Assembly (NCBI GenBank): GCA_937900675.1
Contig: CALCEA010000179.1
Location: 1-13,143, forward strand
Length of the DNA stretch: 13,143 nt
Origin: an uncultured Chitinophagaceae bacterium
GTDB lineage: Bacteria; Bacteroidota; Bacteroidia; Chitinophagales; Chitinophagaceae
Reading direction: 5' to 3'
Shown piece after piece: positions 1 to 7,158 of this stretch. Every line of letters starts with the position of its first letter. The first letter of the stretch is position 1. Position numbers and translations under genes: made by a program. Under the pieces are notes generated by a model, which was given only the letters and a program-made list of their open reading frames with translations, did no database searches and had not been told where the DNA came from.

Positions 1-19
1 AAAGCAAAAGCTTAAAGGC

Positions 20-56
20 GTATAAAGATCCCCGAAAGCTCGGGGTTTTTTTATAC
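20..56 (+). terminator. Rho-independent terminator of an upstream gene
   Basis: A G+C-rich hairpin, CCCCGA (30-35), loop AAGC, TCGGGG (40-45), is followed at once by seven T residues (46-52). An outer A+T stem GTATAAA (20-26) with TTTATAC (50-56) can extend it. This is a textbook intrinsic terminator for transcription entering from the left. The bases before it can be read as AAA GCA AAA GCT TAA, which could be the last four codons of a rightward gene lying mostly outside the window, but that stretch is too short to support as a gene. Confidence 0.85.
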
Positions 57-73
57 CTCATTTCATATCTATT

Positions 74-292
74 ATGAAAAAAATTGTCAGAATACTTGTC
101 TTCACTTTACCATTTTTATTGAATGGTATGATCAGCTATGCACAATGTTCTATCTGTACAAAAACTGCAAGCCAAATTGGTGAAGAAGCCGGCAGAGGAT
201 TCAATGCTGGTATTTTATATTTAGCAGCTATGCCATTTGGCATTATGGGCTATATCGCATTTAGATGGTGGAAAAGCGAGAACCAAAAGTAG
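74..292 (+). CDS. Small exported CxxC membrane protein, function unknown
   Basis: The product is 72 residues. It opens with a Lys/Arg start and a hydrophobic stretch (about residues 5-22), followed by SYAQ, which reads as a secretion signal. A C-S-I-C motif (Cys25, Cys28) lies directly behind it. A short polar segment rich in Glu/Arg (about 30-43) leads to a second hydrophobic helix (about 44-64) and a basic end (RWWKSENQK). The likely topology is a CxxC segment on the periplasmic side and a C-terminal membrane anchor. I believe similar short proteins occur as uncharacterised genes in other Bacteroidota, but I recognise no named family. The pair of cysteines could be redox-active, bind a metal or form a structural disulfide; nothing in the sequence decides between these. 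The gene follows a terminator, so it needs its own promoter, but I see no clear TAnnTTTG box. Its stop lies 3 bp from the stop of the convergent meaB gene. Confidence 0.8.
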   Translation: MKKIVRILVFTLPFLLNGMISYAQCSICTKTASQIGEEAGRGFNAGILYLAAMPFGIMGYIAFRWWKSENQK

Positions 293-295
293 CCC

Positions 296-1192
296 CTAGT
301 AATACTGCTTCGCAAATTCAAAAATATTAAAAGAGGATGCCTGCATTGCTTTAGCCAATGCAGTTTCTATAGCAGCATAGTCTAATTGTTGCATTTTTTT
401 AGCCACAATTAATTGCATGGTTTTAGACAACATTAATCTCTGTTTTGAACTTTGATGACTCGCTTTAGTTTGATGATCTTGAATGGCTTTTACCAATTCA
501 TCCATTCCCTCTTTTTGAGAAGCAATTGTTTGAACCACGGAAGTATCTGTTGCGTGATTTTCTAAAAGCATTTGTTTAATATGGGCTGCAAAAGCACCAG
601 CATCTGGTCGATCAGATTTATTGACAACAAAAATATCAGCCACTTCCATCAAGCCAGATTTCATCATTTGAATATCATCCCCAGCTTCTGGCACCAAGAC
701 TACTAAAGTAGTATCCGCCAATGCGGCTACTTCCACTTCAGATTGACCTACACCAACCGTTTCCAAAATGATGATATCAAAACCAGCGCATTGTAATAAT
801 GTTGTGAGTTCAATAGTGGTGCTATTCAATCCACCTAAATGACCTCTAGAAGCCAATGATCTAATAAAAACCTGCGGATGCAAATACCATTCTCTCATTC
901 TAATTCGATCTCCTAAAATTGCACCCTGATGAAAAGGCGAAGAAGGGTCAACAGAAAGCACTGCAATGCGCTTGCCAGCTTCTACCCAATCTTGTATCAA
1001 AGCGGCAATTAAAGTGCTTTTACCAGCCCCTGGAGGTCCTGTAATTCCAATGATTGGAACGGAAGATGGTCTTAAGCTTTCTAAGAACTGTGTAGATTGA
1101 TCTGCATTATTTTCAATGGCAGATATTGCTTTAGCTAGGGCTAAAAAATTGCCCACTTCCACTCCTTGTTGTATTTGCTCTATGGGTGCCAT
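296..1192 (-). CDS. meaB: MeaB/ArgK-type G3E-family GTPase (methylmalonyl-CoA mutase chaperone)
   Basis: The 298-residue product has the full GTPase motif set of the MeaB/ArgK family. It has a P-loop GPPGAGKST at 52-60 and the family block VDPSSPF..GAILGDRIRM at about 81-99. The RSLASRGHLGGLN block follows at about 111-123, then the switch/Walker B region ETVGVGQSE at 144-152, and the guanine-recognition motif NKSD at 191-194. In characterised members this cytoplasmic GTPase loads and protects adenosylcobalamin in methylmalonyl-CoA mutase; the old name, LAO/AO transport kinase, is outdated. No mutase gene lies in this window, so the partner is inferred from the family. The product is somewhat shorter than the roughly 320-330 residues I remember as usual, with short ends but intact motifs. 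The ATG lies 1 bp after the stop of the upstream glycosyltransferase gene, which indicates cotranscription and probably translational coupling. No hairpin terminator is visible at its 3-prime end. Confidence 0.92.
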   Translation of the reverse strand: MAPIEQIQQGVEVGNFLALAKAISAIENNADQSTQFLESLRPSSVPIIGITGPPGAGKSTLIAALIQDWVEAGKRIAVLSVDPSSPFHQGAILGDRIRMREWYLHPQVFIRSLASRGHLGGLNSTTIELTTLLQCAGFDIIILETVGVGQSEVEVAALADTTLVVLVPEAGDDIQMMKSGLMEVADIFVVNKSDRPDAGAFAAHIKQMLLENHATDTSVVQTIASQKEGMDELVKAIQDHQTKASHQSSKQRLMLSKTMQLIVAKKMQQLDYAAIETALAKAMQASSFNIFEFAKQYY

Positions 1193-1193
1193 C

Positions 1194-2096
1194 TTATGAT
1201 TTAATCAACTTATAATTTTTATACTCGCCGAATTTAATTCCTAAAAAATCTTCAATAGGTTGTAGCAATTTATCATTCTTATGCCAAACAGATAATTCTT
1301 TTTTATATCGATACTCCCAATTTTGTGCAGCTACTTTTGCATGCATAATCGCAGGGTGTGAACCAGTAAATGGAATGGTTCTATCTACAGAGTGCATTTG
1401 ATAATCATGATTGGCTAATTTTTTTTCCAAAGCTTCAGGACTGGTATAATAAGATTGAAACATCGCTACTTTTTTTGCATAAGCGTCAGGAGATCTAATG
1501 CCAGTATAGTGATAAACAGTAGCGTCTAATTTTTTCACGCGCAGCTTCTCTCCTTTTTCAGTGCCATTTTCATAGGCTTCAAAAGATTGGTATTTCCTAA
1601 AACCCTGAGAATCTCTATAAGATCTGACACCAATATGATTTCTAAAAATTCTTATTTCAAAATTATGTACCCTTCTTGTGTTTCTAATATGATCATACCC
1701 TCCCCAAAAATGTACAAAAGGTAAAATAAAACCCTCCACTCTTTGATCTTCATTATTCAGTTCAATTTGGGTTTTTATGTACTCTAAATCTTTTTCATGA
1801 AATACTTCATCCGATTGAATATGCAAACACCAATCTGCTTCTACTTGATCCAATGCAATATTCGCTTGTTGAGCAAATACTTTTCCTCCCTCTCTTAATT
1901 GCATATTCCAAACGGTATCAATAATTTTAATTTTAGGAGAATTTAAATGCACAATCGCTTCTCTGGTTCCATCATTAGAATCTCCCACTGCAACAATCAT
2001 TTCGTCACAAATGGGCAGAACAGATTGAATGGATTCCAAGAAAGGAACACCATAGTCAAAACCGTTTCTAACATAAGTAAAACCAGCTATTTTCAT
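1194..2096 (-). CDS. Glycosyltransferase family 2-like protein
   Basis: The 300-residue soluble protein has the N-terminal layout of a GT-A fold family 2 glycosyltransferase. It starts with a beta strand and NG loop (MKIAGFTYVRNG), followed by DEMIVAVGDSNDGTREAI (about 31-48), the position of the nucleotide-binding DDGSTD-like loop. W-C-L-H-I-Q-S-D-E (89-97) sits where the WxLxLDADE metal-binding motif is normally found. In this copy the first Asp of the DxD is Gln94, while Asp96 and Glu97 are kept. The C-terminal half is rich in Tyr, His and Trp and has no predicted membrane helix. Family members transfer sugars to lipopolysaccharide, polysaccharide or protein; donor and acceptor cannot be read from the sequence. 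It is the first gene of a two-gene leftward unit with meaB, 1 bp apart. The 75-bp divergent gap to coaX must hold its promoter, but I see no convincing box on this strand. Confidence 0.82.
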   Translation of the reverse strand: MKIAGFTYVRNGFDYGVPFLESIQSVLPICDEMIVAVGDSNDGTREAIVHLNSPKIKIIDTVWNMQLREGGKVFAQQANIALDQVEADWCLHIQSDEVFHEKDLEYIKTQIELNNEDQRVEGFILPFVHFWGGYDHIRNTRRVHNFEIRIFRNHIGVRSYRDSQGFRKYQSFEAYENGTEKGEKLRVKKLDATVYHYTGIRSPDAYAKKVAMFQSYYTSPEALEKKLANHDYQMHSVDRTIPFTGSHPAIMHAKVAAQNWEYRYKKELSVWHKNDKLLQPIEDFLGIKFGEYKNYKLIKS

Positions 2097-2147
2097 GCAG
2101 GGGGTGTTTTAAAGTTCAAATAACCGAAATCTTTTGCAAAAAGCCAT

Positions 2148-2155
2148 TAATTTTG
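2148..2155 (+). promoter_or_regulatory. Bacteroidota-type -7 promoter box for the coaX unit
   Basis: TAATTTTG matches the Bacteroidota -7 consensus TAnnTTTG at every fixed position. It ends 16 nt before the coaX ATG, exactly the same spacing as the box found before the deoxyhypusine synthase-family gene. A TTTG occurs upstream at 2133-2136, but only 11 nt away, closer than the usual -33 element, so the -33 side is weak. The predicted leader would be only about 10 nt long. Confidence 0.55.
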
Positions 2156-2171
2156 AAGTTCAAGTAAGATT

Positions 2172-2897
2172 ATGAGTACAACAATTTGTTTTGATTTTGG
2201 CAATTCAAGATTTAAGGCAGCGATATTTAAAGATGCTGAGTTAGATGAGATTGTTGTTTTAGAAGATGCCAGCATACCTACTTTAAAAAGCTTGGTTGAA
2301 AAATATAAACCATCAAAGACCATTTTGTCTTCTGTAATCCATCATGATCAAGCCATTGAAACCTATTTAGCAGAAATAGCTCCTTTTCATTTGATTGGAC
2401 CCAATACAAAGCTCAATTTTACTACCCCAGTGGGAAAGCCAGAAACGATAGGAGCAGACAGAATTGCACTTTGTGCCGCAGCTGTACATATGTATCCAAA
2501 TCGACATACGTTGGCAATATCCCTTGGAACCTGCATTACTTATAATTTTATCAATAATACCCATGAATTTTTAGGGGGCAGCATCTCTCCAGGCATGCAA
2601 ATGCGCTTTAGATCCATGCATGAACAGACTGCTTTACTTCCTTTAATCAAGCCTACAAAGGATTTTCCCTTGGTGGGATATGATACCAAAACCAACCTTT
2701 TGAGTGGTGTGGTTTGGGGTATGGCAGCCGAAATTAACGGTATTATAGAGGCTTATGAAGCCAAATACAGCAACTTTAACGTGCTATTAACCGGGGGTGA
2801 CCTTAGTTATTTTGTACCTCGCTTAAAAAAGAGGATATTTGCGGACCCAAATTTAATATTCAAAGGATTATATGCTATTAGCGAAACAAATCAGTAG
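2172..2897 (+). CDS. coaX: Type III pantothenate kinase
   Basis: The product phosphorylates pantothenate using ATP, the first step of coenzyme A synthesis in the cytoplasm. The 241-residue length fits CoaX, and the ASKHA-fold motifs are present. The N-terminal phosphate loop is CFDFGNSRFK (6-15, with Asp8). The pantothenate-binding region reads PVGKPETIGADR (86-97, with Asp96). The second phosphate loop is SLGTCITY (117-124), and GGSISPGMQMR is at about 135-145. In many CoaX proteins the second loop is DxGTAxTxD; here the two Asp positions read Ser117 and Asn125, which I regard as a lineage variant and not a defect, because the other motifs are intact. Type III enzymes usually need a monovalent cation and resist CoA feedback; that is family knowledge. 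It is the first gene of the envelope-related rightward unit and overlaps the next gene by 26 nt. Confidence 0.92.
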   Translation: MSTTICFDFGNSRFKAAIFKDAELDEIVVLEDASIPTLKSLVEKYKPSKTILSSVIHHDQAIETYLAEIAPFHLIGPNTKLNFTTPVGKPETIGADRIALCAAAVHMYPNRHTLAISLGTCITYNFINNTHEFLGGSISPGMQMRFRSMHEQTALLPLIKPTKDFPLVGYDTKTNLLSGVVWGMAAEINGIIEAYEAKYSNFNVLLTGGDLSYFVPRLKKRIFADPNLIFKGLYAISETNQ

Positions 2898-4254
2898 AGT
2901 AACCCTATTCTTAGTTTTAGTTTGTTATTTAACCCCTTCAAAGGCGCAAATCAACTCTCCATTTTCAAGATACGGATTAGGTAATGAAGTGTTGAATGGA
3001 CAAAATGCAACCAGCCAAGCAATGGGCGGTTTCTCTAGTGCATTTAATTCCACCATGAGTGGTAGTTACGGACAGAGTGTGAATTTTAATAACCCAGCAA
3101 GTTATAGTCAACATTACATGACCACTTTTGATATAGCGATGAGCTTAAATCAAACCACACTAAAAAGAGCAGATCCTGCAGCAAGAGAAAAATCAGCCTA
3201 TTTAGTTCCCAACTATTTAGCCATTGGCGTTCCTATTAGTAAAGAAAAGAAAATTGGATTTGCATTTGGATTACAACCATTAACAAGTATTAAATATTCG
3301 GTGAATGAAATCACCAGCTTTAACGGTAAAGACACTTTATTAAATAATTATCGTGGGGATGGCGGATTGAATCAAGTATTTGTAGGTTTAGCAAAAGGAT
3401 GGAAATATTTAAGCATAGGTTTTAATACTGGATATAATTTTGGAAGAAAGGATATTGAAACTTATAAGTCTATCTCTTACATCCCAGATTCAAGCTTTTT
3501 TTACCAATCAAAATCAAGCACCAAAACAAGTTATGCTGGAGCATTCTTCAAATTAGGTGTTCAAGGAGAATTCCCCATTTATACAATAGATAGACCAGCA
3601 ACCAAAGAGAAAACAGAATACACTATTAGCTATGGTGCTACTTATACTTTGGATCAAACATTAAAGGCAAGACAAGACCTTACAAGAACCATTGGCACTT
3701 ATACTGCAAATACAGAAACACCGGTGGATACTGCATTAAGTGTTACTAATCAAAAAGGTAATATTACTCTACCCAGTTTTAGTTCAATAGGTCTTGCTTT
3801 ACATAAAAAACAAGTTGTAGCAAGAGGTAGTTATGATCAATGGGTGTTTGGAATGGAATTAAATCAAGCGGCATGGAAAGACAACTATACTTTCTATGGA
3901 AAAACAGACCCTTTATCTAATTCATATATGATTAGAGGAGGTGTACAATATAACCCAGATCCATACGCATTTGAAAACTATTGGTCTACCGTAATTTATA
4001 GAGCAGGTTTTTTTCATGGTAAAGATTATGTAAACATAGATAACAACGGATTAAAAGTAACTGGTTTTACTTTTGGATTAGGAATGCCTATCAGAAAGTA
4101 TCGCTCTTATGATTATCAGTTCACTATTCTTAATTTGGCATTGCAAATTGGACAAAGAGGAAGTAGTGTAAATAATTTCAAAGAAAGTTATTTACAATTC
4201 ACTTTGGGATATAGTTTGAGTGATGTTTGGTTTAATAAACGCAAATATGATTAG
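2872..4254 (+). CDS. Predicted outer-membrane beta-barrel protein, function unknown
   Basis: The 460-residue protein has a clear Sec signal peptide (hydrophobic residues about 9-20, cleavage likely near SKAQ at 23-26). A conserved-looking mature start follows, with INSPFSRYGLGN and an AMGG segment, then VNFNNPASYS. Similar starts (PFSR.GLG, GMGG, NPAS) are seen in Bacteroidota outer-membrane proteins of the OmpP1/FadL-like kind. The remainder is full of alternating aromatic, glycine and polar residues (for example FAFGLQPL, FNTGYNFG, YTISYGATY, FTFGLGMP) and ends with a strand-like LQFTLGYSLSDVWFNKRKYD. This fits a beta-barrel, but I cannot assign a substrate. The start at 2872 overlaps coaX by 26 nt; it is the start that gives a proper signal peptide. 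Its position between coaX and lptC recalls an arrangement I remember from other Bacteroidota, suggesting an envelope role. The overlap with lptC (8 nt) suggests translational coupling. Confidence 0.75.
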   Translation: MLLAKQISRVTLFLVLVCYLTPSKAQINSPFSRYGLGNEVLNGQNATSQAMGGFSSAFNSTMSGSYGQSVNFNNPASYSQHYMTTFDIAMSLNQTTLKRADPAAREKSAYLVPNYLAIGVPISKEKKIGFAFGLQPLTSIKYSVNEITSFNGKDTLLNNYRGDGGLNQVFVGLAKGWKYLSIGFNTGYNFGRKDIETYKSISYIPDSSFFYQSKSSTKTSYAGAFFKLGVQGEFPIYTIDRPATKEKTEYTISYGATYTLDQTLKARQDLTRTIGTYTANTETPVDTALSVTNQKGNITLPSFSSIGLALHKKQVVARGSYDQWVFGMELNQAAWKDNYTFYGKTDPLSNSYMIRGGVQYNPDPYAFENYWSTVIYRAGFFHGKDYVNIDNNGLKVTGFTFGLGMPIRKYRSYDYQFTILNLALQIGQRGSSVNNFKESYLQFTLGYSLSDVWFNKRKYD

Positions 4255-4837
4255 TCTTACATTAAAGAATTTAATTAAATGGGCAGTTGCTGGAATCAGT
4301 AGCTGCTTTTTTATGGCTTCTTGTGAAAACAATGTAAATGATGTCAAGAATTTAGGAAAGAAAAATGGTGGCGTAGATATTGGGAAAGATGTTGCTATTT
4401 ATATGAGTAGCGGAGGAAAAATGTCTGCGAAAATAATGGGGCCTATCATGAATAGATATTTAGAAGACAGCAGCAAAATGGTAGAATTCCCCAATAATAT
4501 ATTCGTAGATTTTTTTAAAGACAGTGCCAAAGTGGATAGCAAGCTTCGTGCTAATTACGCCAATTATAAAGAAACAGAGAATAAAATATTTTTACAAGGC
4601 AATGTGGTGGTGTTTAACCTACTAGGGGATACTTTATGGTGCCAAGAAATGTATTGGGACCAAGAAACAGGCAAATTTCATACAAATAAAGATGTAATTG
4701 TTAGACAACATAACCCATTGGTAAAAACCTATGGTAAAGGATTTGAGGCGAATCAAGATTTAACAGATATTCGTATCTTTCAAGTACAGCCAAATAGCTA
4801 CGCCATAATCAACGATAGTAGTATAATTCACCCTTAA
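4247..4837 (+). CDS. lptC: LptC-type LPS export protein, predicted lipoprotein
   Basis: This is a 196-residue product from the ATG at 4247. I prefer this start to the in-frame ATG at 4220 because it gives a compact signal (MISLTLKNLIKWAVAGISSC...) and overlaps the preceding gene by only 8 nt. The signal ends in F-M-A-S-C, a usable lipobox with Cys26, followed by acidic residues (ENNVND), so the protein is probably lipidated instead of anchored by a helix as in E. coli. The mature part contains the repeated beta-strand pattern of LptC, for example YKETENKIFLQGNVVVFN, GDTLWCQEMYWDQETGKF and VKTYGKGFEANQDLTDI. LptC is the periplasmic partner of the LptB2FG transporter and passes lipopolysaccharide to the LptA bridge. 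No other lpt gene is in the window. The following aldo/keto reductase starts after an 11-bp gap. Confidence 0.82.
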   Translation: MISLTLKNLIKWAVAGISSCFFMASCENNVNDVKNLGKKNGGVDIGKDVAIYMSSGGKMSAKIMGPIMNRYLEDSSKMVEFPNNIFVDFFKDSAKVDSKLRANYANYKETENKIFLQGNVVVFNLLGDTLWCQEMYWDQETGKFHTNKDVIVRQHNPLVKTYGKGFEANQDLTDIRIFQVQPNSYAIINDSSIIHP

Positions 4838-4848
4838 ATACATACAAG

Positions 4849-5838
4849 ATGGAATATAGAAAAATGGGAAAGACAGGACTTCAATTAAGCACATTAAGCT
4901 TTGGAAGTTGGGTAACATTTCACAAACAAATTAACGACGGTATCGCAGATACATTAATGGGTATGGCTTATGACGCGGGTGTCAATTTTTTTGACAATGC
5001 AGAAGTATATGCGGCAGGTGAAAGTGAAAAAATGATGGGCCGTGTTTTATCAAAGAAAAAATGGGATAGAACAAGCTATGTACTTTCTTCAAAAGCTTAT
5101 TTTGGATGGAGAGGCAAAGAAAATAAACCTAACCAAACTGGATTAAGCAGAAAGCATTTAACAGAAGCATGTCACGAAGCATTACAAAGAATGCAAACTG
5201 ATTATTTGGATTTATATTTCTGTCACAGACCAGATAAAACAACTCCTATTGAAGAAGTGGTACATACCATGAACACTTTAATTCAACAAGGTAAAATTTT
5301 ATATTGGGGAACAAGTGAATGGAGTGGCGTAGAAATTATGGAAGCGCATAGAGTGGCAGAGAAATATAGATTGATTGGACCAAGCATGGAGCAACCTCAA
5401 TACAATATGTTTGAGCGTCAAAAAGTAGAAGTAGAATACAATGAAATTTATAAGAATGTTGGCCTAGGCACTACCATCTGGAGTCCATTAGCAGCAGGAC
5501 TTTTGACAGGAAAGTACAATGATGACATACCTGAAGGATCAAGATTTCAACTAGAAGGGTTTGAGTGGCTGAGAGATAGATGGTTGATGCAAGATAAAAT
5601 TAGAAAAGTACAACAGTTAAGCGCTCTTGCGAAAGCATTAAAAGTAAGCACTGCATCATTAAGTATTGCATGGTGTATCAAAAATCCGAATGTAAGTACT
5701 GCGATATTGGGTGCTACTAGTGAAGCGCAATTAAAAGATAATTTAACTGCTATAGATACTGCCGCATTATTAACTCCAGAAATCATGGAACAAATAGAAG
5801 GCATTATCGAAACCAAACCAGCATTCCCTGAGTGGTAA
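4849..5838 (+). CDS. Aldo/keto reductase, potassium-channel beta-subunit-like (AKR6 type)
   Basis: The 329-residue TIM-barrel NADPH-dependent oxidoreductase resembles voltage-gated potassium channel beta subunits along its whole length. Matching segments include FGSWVTF (18-24), FFDNAEVYAAGESE (47-60), GLSRKHL (98-104), YWGTSEWS (about 152-159) and ILGATSEAQLKDN near the C terminus. The AKR catalytic tetrad appears complete: Asp49, Tyr54, Lys82 and His126 (in LYFCHRPD). In animal Kv-beta the last position is, as I recall, Asn, so this bacterial protein keeps the canonical AKR residue. The natural substrate is unknown; family members reduce aldehydes, ketones or methylglyoxal. There is no potassium channel gene nearby and no signal peptide, so it is a cytoplasmic enzyme. 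It lies 11 nt after lptC and 13 nt before the CorC-type gene, so it is cotranscribed with envelope genes without an evident functional link. Confidence 0.9.
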   Translation: MEYRKMGKTGLQLSTLSFGSWVTFHKQINDGIADTLMGMAYDAGVNFFDNAEVYAAGESEKMMGRVLSKKKWDRTSYVLSSKAYFGWRGKENKPNQTGLSRKHLTEACHEALQRMQTDYLDLYFCHRPDKTTPIEEVVHTMNTLIQQGKILYWGTSEWSGVEIMEAHRVAEKYRLIGPSMEQPQYNMFERQKVEVEYNEIYKNVGLGTTIWSPLAAGLLTGKYNDDIPEGSRFQLEGFEWLRDRWLMQDKIRKVQQLSALAKALKVSTASLSIAWCIKNPNVSTAILGATSEAQLKDNLTAIDTAALLTPEIMEQIEGIIETKPAFPEW

Positions 5839-5851
5839 TTAAACCAAGTAT

Positions 5852-7087
5852 ATGATATTCGCCATCATTGCATCTTTATTATTAATTGGCTTTTTCTCTG
5901 GCTATGAAATTGGCTTTGTAAGTGCCAATAGACTTAGCTTGGAATTAAAGAAAAAGCAAGGCAGTCGCGCAGGCAATATCATTGCTAAGTTTTTAGAAGC
6001 CCCTACCCAATTCATTGGTACTTGTTTAATTGGGCTGAATATATCATTGGTAATATTTGGTATCCTGTTTGAAGAAGCCTTGCATGAATATGTTTGGTCA
6101 GCATTTAATTTAGGACCATATGCCATTTTATTCGGTAACACTGTAGTATCTACATTGGTAATATTATTAATTGGAGAATTGGTCCCTAAAGCCATATTCA
6201 AAGCAAGGGCTGCATCGATGATTACCAGCTTTGCACCCATTGCTAACTTCTTTCATTTACTATTTAAGCCATTAACCATTGTGATGGTTAATTTAGCGCA
6301 ATGGGTATTGAGAAATTTATTCAATGTAAAATTGATCAATAAGAAAGAAGCTTTTACGAAAATTGACTTGGCGCATTTTGTGCAACAAACCAAAGATGAG
6401 CAAAATCAACAAGATCTTAATACCGACTTATTTGAGAACGCTTTAAGTTTACCAGATATTAAAATTAGAGAGTGTTTGGTTCCTAGAACCGAAATTGTAG
6501 GGGTAGAAATTAATACCACACTGGAAGAATTGCAAAAAATATTTGAAGAGACAAAGCTGAGTAAACTAATTGTATACGAAGAAAGCTTGGATACTATAGT
6601 AGGTTATGTACACCAATTAGATTTATTTAAAAAGCCTACCAAATTAGCCAGCGTATTACACTCTATACCACTAGTGCCAGAAAGTATGAGTGCTGCAGAT
6701 TTAATCAATTTATTTTCTAAAAAAAGAAAAAGCATTGCTTGGGTGGTAGACGAGTTTGGTGGAACAGCGGGCATTGTAACAATGGAAGATGTATTGGAAG
6801 AAATATTCGGAGAGATCGATGATGAATATGATGAGCAAGAATTTTTAGAAAAGAAATTATCAGATACCGAATTCATTTTCAGTGGCAGACTAGAATTAGA
6901 TTACTTATATGAAAAATATGGCATAGACTTCTCTGCAGACAGCGCAGAGACCTTGAGTGGCTATTTAATTCACAATTACGAGTCTATACCAAAGGTGAGA
7001 ACTACCATACATTTGGCTCATTTTGACGCAGAAATATTGTCGGTGAGCGATACCAGGATTGAGAAGGTGAAAATTAGGATCCGTTAG
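5852..7087 (+). CDS. CNNM-CBS-CorC_HlyC membrane protein (hemolysin/GldE-like family)
   Basis: The 411-residue protein has three parts. Residues 1-155 form a CNNM (DUF21) transmembrane domain with about four helices (near 2-20, 54-75, 88-110 and 125-152) and the conserved SGYEIGF and GELVPKAIF segments. Residues about 205-325 form a pair of CBS domains, with the family signatures CLVPRTEIVGVE (209-220) and VVDEFGGTAGIVTMEDVLEEIFGE (298-321). Residues about 335-411 form the CorC_HlyC ligand-like domain. Members are linked to magnesium or other cation export and resistance; the Bacteroidota homologue GldE shares this layout and is linked to gliding in Flavobacterium. Sequence alone does not separate a GldE from a general CorC-type protein, and no other gld gene is here. 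The hemolysin name is historical. It is the last gene of the coaX-led unit; no hairpin terminator is visible in the 71 bp before tatC. Confidence 0.88.
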   Translation: MIFAIIASLLLIGFFSGYEIGFVSANRLSLELKKKQGSRAGNIIAKFLEAPTQFIGTCLIGLNISLVIFGILFEEALHEYVWSAFNLGPYAILFGNTVVSTLVILLIGELVPKAIFKARAASMITSFAPIANFFHLLFKPLTIVMVNLAQWVLRNLFNVKLINKKEAFTKIDLAHFVQQTKDEQNQQDLNTDLFENALSLPDIKIRECLVPRTEIVGVEINTTLEELQKIFEETKLSKLIVYEESLDTIVGYVHQLDLFKKPTKLASVLHSIPLVPESMSAADLINLFSKKRKSIAWVVDEFGGTAGIVTMEDVLEEIFGEIDDEYDEQEFLEKKLSDTEFIFSGRLELDYLYEKYGIDFSADSAETLSGYLIHNYESIPKVRTTIHLAHFDAEILSVSDTRIEKVKIRIR

Positions 7088-7131
7088 TGTAAATTTTAAG
7101 GCTCTAACCCCCATAATTCCTCTAAAAAAAG

Positions 7132-7140
7132 TAACTTTAG
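7132..7140 (+). promoter_or_regulatory. Weak candidate -7 box before tatC
   Basis: TAACTTTAG resembles TAnnTTTG but has an extra A before the G. It lies 18 nt before the tatC ATG, close to the 16 nt seen at two better sites. No -33 TTTG is found at the usual distance, and no terminator separates tatC from the preceding gene, so tatC could also be read from upstream. Confidence 0.3.
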
Positions 7141-7158
7141 TGCTCATTCATTTTCAGC

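Noticed and set aside
1..15. Possible last four codons (K-A-K-A-stop) of an upstream gene
   Set aside because: Too short to tell from chance, although the terminator just after it shows that some transcribed unit ends here.
4220..4246. An earlier ATG for lptC
   Set aside because: It would enlarge the overlap with the preceding gene to 35 nt and lengthen the lipoprotein signal; the ATG at 4247 gives a normal signal.
5852..7087. A true hemolysin
   Set aside because: The hemolysin name of the family is historical; the CNNM, CBS and CorC_HlyC domains point to cation transport or regulation.
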